A stretch of DNA of 64,000 bases from Bradyrhizobium iriomotense (GTDB lineage: Bacteria > Pseudomonadota > Alphaproteobacteria > Rhizobiales > Xanthobacteraceae): NCBI RefSeq assembly GCF_030160715.1, contig NZ_BSOW01000022.1, forward strand, positions 98,573 through 162,572. The letters run 5' to 3'. Both the position numbers and the translations under genes were made by a program. Below are positions 17,438-26,048 of this stretch, one piece after another. The notes beneath the pieces are model-generated. The model had not been told where the DNA came from and searched no databases. It saw nothing but the letters and a program-made list of their open reading frames with translations. How positions within the stretch are numbered: the first letter of the stretch is position 1; each line of letters begins with the position of its first letter.

Positions 17438-18430
17438 TTGGTCTATCTTGCGGTAGCCGTGCTGTCGAAAGGTTTGCAATTGGTCTCCGCGAAAGATCTG
17501 GAAACGACACTTGAGCTCGTCAGGGCCCAAGCCGATGGACGGGTCGAAGGCATATTCGGTCCGGAGTCTCTGACCTGGAAAATCGATCGGGAGGCCATCG
17601 TCTTTCTGGGCGCTGGCCGTGCGCTGCTGCTCCAGCTCGCCCACCCCTGGGTCGCCGCCGCCATCGCCGAGCATTCCCGGACCTTTGCCGATCCGATCGG
17701 TCGATTCCATCGCACCTTCGACATCGTGTTTGCCATGGTGTTCGGCTCGCTCGACCGGGCGCTGGCTTCGGCCCGACAGCTCCACCGGCGTCACACGATG
17801 ATTGTGGGCCGCATGCCCGAACCTGCCGGTCCCTTCGCGGCGGGCTCGCCCTATTGCGCCAACGACATTGCGGCGCTGCGCTGGGTCCACGCAACGCTGG
17901 TCGATACCGCTCTCATCGTTCACGATCTGATTCTGCCGCCATTCTCGGTCGAAGAACGCGAGCAGTACTGGGCTGAGAGCCGGCTCTTTGGCGCCTTGTT
18001 CGGGTTGACGCCGTCCGACCTTCCGGCGGACTGGGCCGCCTTTGCGGCCTACACCGAGGCGATGGTTCAGTCGGACACGCTCTCGGTCAGTGCGGCGGCG
18101 CGCGACGTCGCCACCCAGATCCTGAGCGGGGGACGTCCGTGGTTGCGGCCGCCGCGATGGTATCGGGCGCTGACGGCGAGGATGTTGCCGGAGCGATTGC
18201 GCATAGGCTTTGGTCTCGCTCTCGACGAACGGGACCAAAGGGCCGCGGATAACGCGCTGAGGTGGATACGGCGCGTCTATCCCCGCTTGCCCGATCGCCT
18301 GCGCTATGTCGGTCCATATCAGGAAGCCCAGGCGCGATTGCGCGGCGAGCCGCAACCCGACTGGATGACGCGCTGTCTCAACCGGGCCTGGATCGGCCGG
18401 CCGCAAATGGATGAGCGTGGCAGGGGTTGA
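17438..18430 (+). CDS. MpaB/DUF2236-family oxygenase
   Basis: The protein of up to 330 residues matches the DUF2236 (MpaB/latex-clearing protein) fold, with LLLQLAHPWVAAAIAEHS at about 65-82 as the best-conserved part. Members are often b-type heme oxygenases, which is inference here. The start shown is TTG with CAGGG before it; GTG at 17459 and TTGs at 17474 and 17480 are alternatives, so the N-terminus is uncertain by up to 15 residues. It lies 52 bp after the patatin gene on the same strand. The substrate is unknown. Confidence 0.75.
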   Translation: MVYLAVAVLSKGLQLVSAKDLETTLELVRAQADGRVEGIFGPESLTWKIDREAIVFLGAGRALLLQLAHPWVAAAIAEHSRTFADPIGRFHRTFDIVFAMVFGSLDRALASARQLHRRHTMIVGRMPEPAGPFAAGSPYCANDIAALRWVHATLVDTALIVHDLILPPFSVEEREQYWAESRLFGALFGLTPSDLPADWAAFAAYTEAMVQSDTLSVSAAARDVATQILSGGRPWLRPPRWYRALTARMLPERLRIGFGLALDERDQRAADNALRWIRRVYPRLPDRLRYVGPYQEAQARLRGEPQPDWMTRCLNRAWIGRPQMDERGRG

Positions 18431-18456
18431 AGTTCTCTGCCGGTGCCACAAACACC

Positions 18457-18534
18457 GTCATTGCGAGCGCAGCGAAGCAATCCAGACTGTCGCCGCGGAA
18501 AGATTCTGGATTGCTTCGCTGCGCTCGCAATGAC
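18457..18534. repeat. palindromic repeat, family B copy 1
   Basis: Two arms, GTCATTGCGAGCGCAGCGAA continuing to a CAATCCAGA end and its complement, surround a short centre. Variants occur at 22502, 27856 and 50717, the longer ones carrying an insert in the left arm. It lies between the convergent DUF2236 and glgA genes. Confidence 0.85.
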
Positions 18535-18561
18535 GAAATATGCGGAGGCCGTGCCACCTCC

Positions 18562-19977
18562 TTACGCCGACGCGATCTTCCGATAGAGCGCGCTGTAGCA
18601 GGCGGCGGAAATGTTCCAGCTGAAAGACCGTGACATCGCAGTGCGGCGCATGGAGTCGAGACGCTCCTGGGCCATGAACGTCGTGAAGGCCCGGCGAACC
18701 CCGCCGAGGAAGGATTCGTAGGACGGCTGCGTGAACAGGAAGCCGGTCTCGCCATCGGTGATGGTTTCGGCAAGCCCGCCGGTCTGGTGGCCGATCGGCA
18801 GCGAGCCGAAGCGCTGGGCGTACATCTGGCTGAGCCCGCAGGGCTCGAAGCGCGAGGGCATCAGGGTGAAATCGCTGCCGGCAAAGATGCGCCGCGCCTG
18901 CGCGTCGTTGAAGCCGATGGCGACGCCGATCGCATCGGGCCGCCTGCGATGGGCGTCGATCAGCGCCTGCTCGAGCGCCGGCTCGCCGGAGCCGGTGACG
19001 ACGATCTGTCCGCCGGCCTCGATGATCTCGTCGGCCGCCGACAGCACGAGGTCGATGCCCTTTTGATGCACCAGCCGCGCGACGATGCCGAACATCGGCC
19101 CGCGCGACACCGCGAGTCCGAACTGCTTGCGCACGTAGTCTGCATTGGCCTTCTTGCCGACCCAATCGCCGGCGCCGAATTGCTGCGCGAGCTGCGCGCA
19201 ATAGCGGGGGTCCCAGCTCTCATCGATTCCGTTCAGGATGCCGGTGAGCTCGGCCGCGTCGGAGCGGGCGCGCAAGAGGCCCTCCAGGCCGCAGCCGAAT
19301 TCCGACGTGGTGATCTCCCGCGCATAGGTCGCGCTCACGGTGGTCAGATGCGAGGCGTAGACGAGGCCGGCCTTCAGGAAGGACAGCTTGTTGTAGAACT
19401 CGACGCCGTCGATGTGGAAGGAGCTCTCGGGTGCGCCGATCCGCCGCAGCGCGTCTTTCGGGAAGAGGCCCTGATAGGCGAGATTGTGGATGGTCAGGAT
19501 CGACGGCAGCTTCGAGCCGCGCCAGGCGAGGTAGGCCGGCACGAGCGAAGCCTGCCAGTCATTGGCATGGATCAGGTCTGCTGCCCAATTCTTGTCCAAA
19601 TTGCCCGTCGCGAGCTCAGCGGCTGCCGAGGCGAAGCGCGCAAAGCGAATGTCGTTGTCCGGCCAGTCGTGCCCGCTTTCGTCGCCATAGGGATTGCCGG
19701 GGCGGTCGTAGAGCTGCGAGCAGAGCAGCACATAGACTGGCAGGCCGTCGCGCGTCGCGGCCCGGCCAAGCGTGCAGGCCGGCATCTCCGCGAACGCCGG
19801 ACAGCGGCCAACGATCTGAATATGCGTGAGTTGTTCGATGATGTCGCGATAGCCGGGCAGCATGATCCGGATATCGGCGAAGGGGCGGAGCGCTCTCGGC
19901 AGGGCAGCAGAAACGGCGCCAAGTCCGCCGACGCGGACAAAATCGTCCATCTCTGTCGTGACGAATAAGACCCTCAA
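18562..19977 (-). CDS. glgA: glycogen synthase GlgA
   Basis: A 471-residue GT5 glucosyltransferase that extends glycogen from ADP-glucose. The N-terminal domain opens with RVLFVTTEMDDFVRVGGLG, which replaces the usual K-T-G-G-L motif. The C-terminal half has the nucleotide-sugar site, with SRFEPCGLSQMYAQRFG and QTGGLAET. The length is typical (about 480). Lys15 of the family aligns with Arg15 here. The start is TTG at 19977, because the next ATG lies inside the conserved first strand. No other glycogen gene is adjacent. Confidence 0.9.
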   Translation of the reverse strand: MRVLFVTTEMDDFVRVGGLGAVSAALPRALRPFADIRIMLPGYRDIIEQLTHIQIVGRCPAFAEMPACTLGRAATRDGLPVYVLLCSQLYDRPGNPYGDESGHDWPDNDIRFARFASAAAELATGNLDKNWAADLIHANDWQASLVPAYLAWRGSKLPSILTIHNLAYQGLFPKDALRRIGAPESSFHIDGVEFYNKLSFLKAGLVYASHLTTVSATYAREITTSEFGCGLEGLLRARSDAAELTGILNGIDESWDPRYCAQLAQQFGAGDWVGKKANADYVRKQFGLAVSRGPMFGIVARLVHQKGIDLVLSAADEIIEAGGQIVVTGSGEPALEQALIDAHRRRPDAIGVAIGFNDAQARRIFAGSDFTLMPSRFEPCGLSQMYAQRFGSLPIGHQTGGLAETITDGETGFLFTQPSYESFLGGVRRAFTTFMAQERLDSMRRTAMSRSFSWNISAACYSALYRKIASA

Positions 19978-20171
19978 GAACAGCCGCCCTCTGCCGAGCC
20001 CGTTTGCTGCTATGCAAGATCGGGTCCAGTTGCCCTCGGAATTCCAAGCCCGCCCCGGGAAGCTGCTGTTCGGGTAAAGACTTTCCTACCAGGCTGCCGC
20101 CATCTAGGGTCGGCGCAACAACAAGCAAGAACGCGCGTGGTTCCGGGGAAGGGCAAGGACAAGGTTCAGGG

Positions 20172-21311
20172 ATGCAGCTAGCAGATCAGCATGAGGGGAC
20201 GACGACAAAGGCCTTCGCCGGCCTGCGTGTGCTGGATTTTTCGACCACCATCGCCGGTCCCCATTGCGCGCGGATGCTTGCCGACATGGGCGCCGAGGTC
20301 ATCAAGATCGAGACCGACGGCGGCGAGACGATGCGGACGCGCCCGCCGGTGCGCAACGGCTGCAGCACCGTGTTCGGCCAGCTCAATGTCGGCAAGAAGA
20401 GCATGGTGCTCGACCTGAAGTCGGAGGACGGCAAAGAGGCGGTGCGACGCCTCGTCGCCACCGCCGACGTCCTGGTCGAGAATTTCCGTCCCGGCGTGAT
20501 GCGCCGCCTGCGGCTCGATTACGACACGCTACGCCCGTTCAATCCGAGGCTGATCTATTGCTCCATCTCGGGCTACGGGCAGACCGGCCCGTCGGCGGAG
20601 TTGCCGGCCTATGCGCCGGTGATCCATGCCGCCTCCGGCTACGACATGGCGCATCTTGCCTATCAGCCCGGTCGCAACCGCCCCGATTATTGCGGCATCT
20701 ATCATGCCGACGTCGTCACCGGGACCTACGGCTTTGGCGCGATTGCGTCGGCGCTTTACCAGCGCACTGTCACGGGCCTTGGCCAGCACATCGACGTCTC
20801 CATGCTGGAGTCGATGCTCACGCTCACGGTGATCGAGCTGCAGAGCTCGCAATTCGAGGTGAAGCCGCCGCCGCGTCCGATGTTCGGTCCGACCGAGACG
20901 GCCGACGGCTACGTCATGATCACCGTCGCGAGCGAGAAGACCTTCCAGGGCCTGATGAAGGTGATCGGCCGCCCGGACTGGGTTTCGGATGCGCGCTTCG
21001 CAGCCTATGGCGTGCGGCGCGACAACTGGGCCGACTTGATGGACGGTGTCGAAGCCTGGTCGCGGCAGATCACGACCGAGCAATGTCTCGCCGCGCTCGG
21101 CGCCGAGGGCGTGCCGGCCTCGGCCTATCGCACCGTCGCCGAAGCATTGCGCGATCCGCAGCTTGCCCATCGTCAGGCGCTGTCGGACGTGGAGGACGAG
21201 GGCGGCTCGTTCCAGGTGCTTAATCTGCCGTTCCGGATGTCGGGTGCGGACACGACGCCCGGCAAGCACATCGCAGCGCTCGGCGAGCATACGCGTGAGC
21301 TGCTCGAGTAG
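20172..21311 (+). CDS. class III (CaiB/BaiF) CoA-transferase
   Basis: A 379-residue protein of the formyl-CoA transferase/racemase fold. It starts with GLRVLDFSTTIAGPHCARMLADMGAEVIKIE, the classic N-terminal signature, and contains the Asp-bearing segment IYHADVVTGTYG at about 178-190 where the catalytic aspartate is expected. It moves CoA between organic acids or works as an acyl-CoA racemase; the substrate is unknown. The ATG at 20172 has CAGGG before it; the open frame runs further up without family similarity. The alcohol dehydrogenase gene follows 111 bp later. Confidence 0.9.
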   Translation: MQLADQHEGTTTKAFAGLRVLDFSTTIAGPHCARMLADMGAEVIKIETDGGETMRTRPPVRNGCSTVFGQLNVGKKSMVLDLKSEDGKEAVRRLVATADVLVENFRPGVMRRLRLDYDTLRPFNPRLIYCSISGYGQTGPSAELPAYAPVIHAASGYDMAHLAYQPGRNRPDYCGIYHADVVTGTYGFGAIASALYQRTVTGLGQHIDVSMLESMLTLTVIELQSSQFEVKPPPRPMFGPTETADGYVMITVASEKTFQGLMKVIGRPDWVSDARFAAYGVRRDNWADLMDGVEAWSRQITTEQCLAALGAEGVPASAYRTVAEALRDPQLAHRQALSDVEDEGGSFQVLNLPFRMSGADTTPGKHIAALGEHTRELLE

Positions 21312-21422
21312 ACAGGTCTTTCGAATGCAGTGGCTCGCGAAAGCCGAGCCAGCGCCGTTTGTCTACTGCGGCCGGCCATGGCATGGTGACGGCCATAACA
21401 AGAAGTTTGCGGGAGAGACGCC

Positions 21423-22490
21423 ATGAAGAGCTTCAAGGTCGCCGATTTCAAAGCGCCGCTGAAGGAATTCGACGAGCCGACGCCGCAGCCCTCGGGCACG
21501 CAGGTGCTGATCAAGGTGAAGGCGGCCGGCGTCTGTCACAGCGACCTGCACATCTGGGAAGGCGGCTATGATCTCGGCCATGGCCGCAAGCCGCTCTCGC
21601 TCAAGGACCGTGGCATCGCGCTGCCTCTGACGATGGGCCATGAGACGGTCGGTGAGGTCCTGGCCTTTGGTCCCGATGTGAAACCGTCCGATCAGGGTGA
21701 CCTGAACAAGGGCGATGTTGGTCTGGTCTATCCCTGGATCGGTTGTGGCAAGTGCGCGACGTGTCTGTCCGGTGACGAGAACATGTGCCTGACGCCGCGC
21801 TCGCTCGGCGTCTATTGCGATGGCGGCTATTCCGATCACATGCTGGTGCCGCATCCGCGCTATTTGCTCAATCTCAGGGGACTCGATCCTGCCACCTCGG
21901 CGCCCTATGCCTGCTCCGGCGTGACCACCTACAGCGCGCTGAAAAAGGTCGAGCAGCATTTCGACACGCCGATCGTGATGTTCGGCGCCGGCGGCCTCGG
22001 CCTGATGGCGCTGTCGCTGCTCAAGGCGATGGGCGGCAAGGGCGCGATCATGGTCGATATCGATGCGAAGAAGCGCGAGGCGGCCGAGAAGGCCGGCGCG
22101 CTCGCCACCGTCGATCCCATGGCGCCGGATGCGCTGGAGCAGCTCGCCAGGAAGGCAGGCGGCCCGCTCCGCGCGGTGATCGATCTCGTCGGCAACGCCG
22201 CGACCACCCAGCTCGGCTTTGACTGCCTGACCAAGGGCGGCAAGCTCGTGATCGTCGGCCTGTTCGGTGGCGGCGCCACCTGGGCACTGCCGCTGATCCC
22301 GATTAAGGCGGTGACGATCCAGGGCAGCTATGTCGGCAATCTGCGCGAGACGCAGGAATTGCTCGACCTCGTTCGTGCCAAGAAAGTGCCACCGATCCCG
22401 GTGACGCCATTACCGCTCAGCAAGGCCAACGACGCTCTCGTACAATTGCAGCAGGGCGCGGTGGTCGGACGCACGGTGCTGACGCCGTAG
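21423..22490 (+). CDS. zinc-dependent alcohol dehydrogenase
   Basis: A 355-residue medium-chain dehydrogenase. Catalytic zinc ligands: Cys in GVCHSDLH (about 38) and His-Glu in GHETVGEV (about 72-73). The structural zinc cluster is complete as CGKCATCLSGDENMC (about 103-117). The nucleotide-binding motif is GAGGLG (about 186). It oxidises an alcohol with NAD(P); the substrate cannot be told. It lies on the same strand after the CoA-transferase, possibly in the same unit. Confidence 0.92.
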   Translation: MKSFKVADFKAPLKEFDEPTPQPSGTQVLIKVKAAGVCHSDLHIWEGGYDLGHGRKPLSLKDRGIALPLTMGHETVGEVLAFGPDVKPSDQGDLNKGDVGLVYPWIGCGKCATCLSGDENMCLTPRSLGVYCDGGYSDHMLVPHPRYLLNLRGLDPATSAPYACSGVTTYSALKKVEQHFDTPIVMFGAGGLGLMALSLLKAMGGKGAIMVDIDAKKREAAEKAGALATVDPMAPDALEQLARKAGGPLRAVIDLVGNAATTQLGFDCLTKGGKLVIVGLFGGGATWALPLIPIKAVTIQGSYVGNLRETQELLDLVRAKKVPPIPVTPLPLSKANDALVQLQQGAVVGRTVLTP

Positions 22491-22501
22491 CTTTATCCGC
22501 C

Positions 22502-22616
22502 GTCATTGCGAGCCAACGGGTCCGCGCGGTGCGCGGCTCGATGACAGGATCCGCGAAGCAATCCAGGCTGGTTCCGCGGTTGCATTTCTGGATTGCTTCG
22601 CTTCGCTCGCAATGAC
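22502..22616. repeat. palindromic repeat, family B copy 2
   Basis: Longer variant with an extra GGGTCCGCGCGGTGCGCGGC hairpin inside the left arm. Both arms end in GTCATTGCGAG and its complement. It separates the alcohol dehydrogenase and decarboxylating dehydrogenase genes. Confidence 0.85.
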
Positions 22617-22648
22617 AGTGTGGCCTCGTTCTTCGCTCAGGAATCCCC

Positions 22649-23728
22649 ATGTCCGCAAATAACGCTTTCCACATTGCCGTGCTCGCCGGCGACGGCATCG
22701 GTCCCGAAGTCATGACGCCGGCGCTGGAGGTTTTGGGCAAGGTCGGCGAGAAGTCCGGGCTGAGCTTCCGTTTCACCGAGGCGCCGGCTGGCGCCGACAA
22801 TTATCTCGCCACCGGCAAGTCGATGCCGGAGTCGACGGTTCGGTTGTGCGAGGAGGCCGATGCAATCCTGCTCGGGGCCTGCGGCCTGCCGTCGGTGCGC
22901 TACCCCGACAACACCGAGATCGCGCCGCAGATCGAGCTGCGCTTCATCTTCGATCTCTATGCCGGCGTGCGCCCGGCGCGCCTCATTCCGGGCGTGCCGA
23001 GCCCGATCGTCGGCGCCGACAAGCGCGGCATCGATCTCGTCGTGATCCGCGAATCCACCGAGGGCCTGTTCGCCTCGATGGGCAAAGGCGTCGTTACCCA
23101 CGAGGATGCGCGCGAGACGATGGTGATCACGCGCAAGACGTCCGAGCGCCTGTTCGAGTTCTCGTTCCGTCTTGCCGAGCGGCGCAAGGCGCGGGGCAAG
23201 CCGGGTGCGCTGACCTGCGTCGACAAGGCGAACGTGTTCAAGGCCTTTGCGTTCTTCCGCGGGATTTTTGATGAAGCCGCCAAACGGCATCCGGACGTGG
23301 AGGCCGATCGCCTCTATGTCGACGCCTGCTCGGCGATGCTGGTGAAGCGGCCCTGGGATTTCGACGTGATGGTGATGGAGAACATGTTCGGCGACATCGT
23401 CTCCGACATCACCGCGAGCCTGATCGGCGGCCTCGGCATGGCGCCGTCGGCCGACATCGGCGACAAGTACGCCGTGTTCCAGCCCTGCCACGGCACTGCG
23501 CCCGACATCATGGGGCAGGGCAAGGCCAATCCGACCGGCATGATCCTGTCGGCGGCAATGATGCTCGACTGGCTCGCCGAGAAGCACGGTGTGGAAGGCG
23601 CCGCCGAAGCCGGCGAGCAGATCGAGCGCGCGGTCGATCAGGTCTATGCCGGCGGCATCAAGCCGATGGAGTTTGGCGGCAACAACGGCACCGCCGACAT
23701 CGCCAACGCGGTACTTGCGGTGCTGTAG
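22649..23728 (+). CDS. isocitrate/isopropylmalate-family dehydrogenase
   Basis: A 359-residue NAD(P)-dependent beta-decarboxylating dehydrogenase. Seen: the N-terminal GDGIGPEV, the substrate arginines in VRPARL (about 108-111), the catalytic Lys in VDKANVFKAF, the metal-binding Asp residues in MENMFGDIVSDI, and the cofactor loop HGTAPDIMGQGKANPTG. The usual catalytic Tyr of this family aligns with Phe141 in RESTEGLFAS, so it may not be a true LeuB; a tartrate- or malate-type substrate is possible. Its last 92 bases are repeated at 25910, showing an insertion event at this gene end. Confidence 0.85.
   Translation: MSANNAFHIAVLAGDGIGPEVMTPALEVLGKVGEKSGLSFRFTEAPAGADNYLATGKSMPESTVRLCEEADAILLGACGLPSVRYPDNTEIAPQIELRFIFDLYAGVRPARLIPGVPSPIVGADKRGIDLVVIRESTEGLFASMGKGVVTHEDARETMVITRKTSERLFEFSFRLAERRKARGKPGALTCVDKANVFKAFAFFRGIFDEAAKRHPDVEADRLYVDACSAMLVKRPWDFDVMVMENMFGDIVSDITASLIGGLGMAPSADIGDKYAVFQPCHGTAPDIMGQGKANPTGMILSAAMMLDWLAEKHGVEGAAEAGEQIERAVDQVYAGGIKPMEFGGNNGTADIANAVLAVL
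23637..23728 (+). repeat. left direct repeat of gene 3' end (attL-like)
   Basis: These 92 bases form the end of the dehydrogenase gene, including its stop. The copy at 25910-26002 differs by one inserted A and a few substitutions. The arrangement fits attL of an integrated element. Confidence 0.7.
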
Positions 23729-23733
23729 ATCTG

Positions 23734-23860
23734 GAGCATGATCCGGAAAGTATGAAGTGGCTTTCCCTCGCGACAAACGCGGAACGCGCTTGCGCGGAGA
23801 TCATGCTCGAACAACAACCTAAAGCGCGATGACGGTTCATCCCGATCCCATCGCGCGTTA
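23734..23860. repeat. double-hairpin repeat, family A copy 2
   Basis: Begins GAGCATGATCCGGAAAG and ends in TCGCGCGTTA. It has an internal insert (CCTCGCGACAAACGCGGAAC type) also found in the copy at 30505. Forms a near-tandem pair with copy 3. Confidence 0.85.
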
Positions 23861-23905
23861 GCATGCTGCAAGTGGCTCCTAACTTGGCAACAGTGCAACA
23901 CGCTA

Positions 23906-24007
23906 AAGCATGATCCGGAAAAGTGTGAAGCGGTTTTCCGGAAAGATCATGCGCAAACAACAACCTGAAGCGCGATGACGATTCATCCTAATCTCATCGC
24001 GCTTTAG
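23906..24007. repeat. double-hairpin repeat, family A copy 3
   Basis: Short form without the insert, ending in the conserved CATCGCGCTTTAG. Its last bases provide the TAA stop of the membrane-protein gene on the minus strand. Confidence 0.85.
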
Positions 24008-25386
24008 GCGGTTGGTTTGGCATCTCCAGATTTAAAGAGATCTTTGGCATCCTTCACGCTGCCGACAACGTCCTTCACGTTGGCGAGACGTTCCTTCCAT
24101 TGCGGGTCTATGATTGGAAGCGCGCACGCAAAAAGCCACAATAGTGAGAAACCCGTAGCATAGCTTCCCACGGGCTCACCTAGTGGCGCCACCAATCGCT
24201 GATAGCCATATGTCAATGCTATTGGCGCCACCGCGAGCAAACACGAACGGCCAGCGGTTACGATGCGCTTTGCCGTCGATGCGTTGCGCAACGTCGTCGT
24301 CTCGAATTTTTCGTTCTCGATGAGAGCGTACCACCTGCCCGAAGCGAAGTTGATTAGGAACGCTTGCAATCGGACGACCATGTCTTGCCGAGTGCTGTCT
24401 CGAGGAGTTGTTATCCATTGAACCTTGCTGCGAATACCGTTGGCGATCTGATGCCATTGGTCCTTCACCACATCCGATGAGTCCGATGCCAAGCTTGCCA
24501 GTTGTTTTGCCAGATTGTTCTCAATTATGTTGGCGGCCCGATCCAATTGGCCGATGATGCCGGCTCTGAAATTCAGATTATTCCAATCTCTTTCACCTTT
24601 ATTACAATCCGCTGCAATATTCATTATGGCGAGAAATGTAGCTGCATCAGGGTAGGCGCGCGCCAAATATCTTTCCTTGAACACGCGGGCAAGTCGACCA
24701 ATTGCAGCTAGTGCTGTCATGTAGGAAGCGAAGTACAAGAGGTACAGAACACCACCTATCGCGACCAGATTTGCAAATTTTGCGATTCCCATACTTGGAT
24801 CGTATTCGACAGAAATCCCGAGCACCACAAATGCAATAAAGCCAAGAGCGCAGAATATCATGGCTTTGCGCTCTTCTCCTCGAGAGGAAAAGATCGAGGT
24901 AAGCGCAACTAGGAAGGCAAGCGTAAACATCGAGGTGCCACTTGCCTTGGAAATCGGGTATTCGTTGGGATTTACCAGTGCTTGAACCAAAGGCAGGAGA
25001 TGCGACGGAAGAACAAACACAAATAAGGGAACAACAATAATCAGCCCTCCAAACAACGTTACGGCGACGAGCCAAGCTTCGGTTGTGCCAATGCTGTTGA
25101 AGTATTGAACGGCCTTTCTGGCGACCTCTAAGGGTGGTTTCTCTCCATTGGCGAATGCGGCTCGATAGATGTCCTTATACCGACGTCGTTGACCCGCGGA
25201 GTAGACCTTATAGAAGCGAGGAAGAAACGGCTCGCAAAGTTTCCTTAGCGTGCGCACGTAGCTGACTAACAGGGTGAAGGGTAGCCACAATCCAGTCTGC
25301 AGCGCCCCTGTCAGTGAGAATGACACGGGCGTTCGACGAGCCGCCGGTGGCGCCGTGTGCTTTTTCTCCTCACTGAATAGAGCCAT
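24004..25386 (-). CDS. unknown multi-pass membrane protein of the islet
   Basis: Not recognised. The 460-residue product has hydrophobic segments at about 25-45, 95-118 (AWLVAVTLFGGLIIVVPLFV), 143-160, 168-186 and 195-221. A soluble, helical region of about 150 residues follows (INIAADCNKGERDWNNL nearby), then two more membrane segments at about 385-430 and a charged C-terminal tail. No catalytic motif was seen. The base composition is much lower in GC than the flanks. The frame stays open upstream to an ATG at 25638, adding 84 polar residues; no good ribosome site marks either start. The stop codon comes from a palindromic repeat. Probably horizontally acquired cargo. Confidence 0.6.
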   Translation of the reverse strand: MALFSEEKKHTAPPAARRTPVSFSLTGALQTGLWLPFTLLVSYVRTLRKLCEPFLPRFYKVYSAGQRRRYKDIYRAAFANGEKPPLEVARKAVQYFNSIGTTEAWLVAVTLFGGLIIVVPLFVFVLPSHLLPLVQALVNPNEYPISKASGTSMFTLAFLVALTSIFSSRGEERKAMIFCALGFIAFVVLGISVEYDPSMGIAKFANLVAIGGVLYLLYFASYMTALAAIGRLARVFKERYLARAYPDAATFLAIMNIAADCNKGERDWNNLNFRAGIIGQLDRAANIIENNLAKQLASLASDSSDVVKDQWHQIANGIRSKVQWITTPRDSTRQDMVVRLQAFLINFASGRWYALIENEKFETTTLRNASTAKRIVTAGRSCLLAVAPIALTYGYQRLVAPLGEPVGSYATGFSLLWLFACALPIIDPQWKERLANVKDVVGSVKDAKDLFKSGDAKPTA

Positions 25387-25909
25387 CACACACCAGACCG
25401 GATATTTCTCCGATCGCCTCTCTAACCGACATTTCCAGACGGCCTCGATTAGCCCTGCTAAGCCTGCTCCTCCACCGAGTTTTTGATCAGTTGGAACCGC
25501 AGCGGTGGATAGCGTGTCTGTCGTTGCATGAGCGTTAGTCGCGCTACGCAAACTGCTTGACTGCTGAGTTCCGCCCGCAAGCCGCTCAGGTGGCTGTTTG
25601 CTGGCGTTTCGAGCCGGTAAAGCCAGGAGACTTCGCATTATCAATGGGCGTCGGGTATCGAACTTCGAAGCCGCGGACCCTTACTGGCAACGACCTAACA
25701 TGATTAAGCGGGTCAGGTTTGTGACGCAGCTCACAAGCAAGACCAAAGTTCGCTGGACGGCGCCCCTGGTCGCGATGGAACTGAAGGACCGGCCCCCCTC
25801 GAGAATCCGGTTAGCAGTTTTGTTCGAGGGATTCCTTCCTCTCGCAAGCAGAAGCGTTTCGAGCCAATCTTTTCCCGAAACCCAGAATACCTTCGACTCA
25901 ACGACAATA
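25387..25909. other. islet right part, no convincing gene
   Basis: This stretch has open frames on both strands but none with a ribosome site or recognisable product. It may hold the promoter of the membrane-protein gene and the decayed end of the element. Confidence 0.5.
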
Positions 25910-26002
25910 ATCAGGTCAATGCCGGCGGCATCAAGCCGAATGGAGTTTGGCGGCAACAACGGCACCGCCGACATCGCCAACGCGGTACTTGCCGCGCTCT
26001 AA
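25910..26002 (+). repeat. right direct repeat, displaced gene 3' end (attR-like)
   Basis: A 93-base near-copy of 23637-23728, with an extra A near 25940 that breaks the reading frame and different last codons (ending GCGCTCTAA). It is best read as the original end of the dehydrogenase gene, pushed away by the islet and since free to mutate. Confidence 0.7.
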
Positions 26003-26048
26003 GCCGTGTACCGATAGACCCGTGCCGAAGTCGGAGCGCGGCACGCGG

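Larger units (their letters stand above)
23729..25909. mobile_element. integrated islet at the 3' end of a dehydrogenase gene
   Basis: This 2.2 kb segment lies between the gene end and its repeated copy. From about 24007 it is clearly poorer in GC than either flank and uses AT-ending codons. It contains two family A repeats, one membrane-protein gene and about 500 bases without a convincing gene. No integrase is seen, so it is a remnant or a passenger mobilised by another element. Confidence 0.55.

Noticed and set aside
25598..26002. Plus-strand open frame running into the right direct repeat
   Set aside because: Its C-terminal similarity to the dehydrogenase comes only from the repeated 93 bases; no start site or other coding sign is seen.
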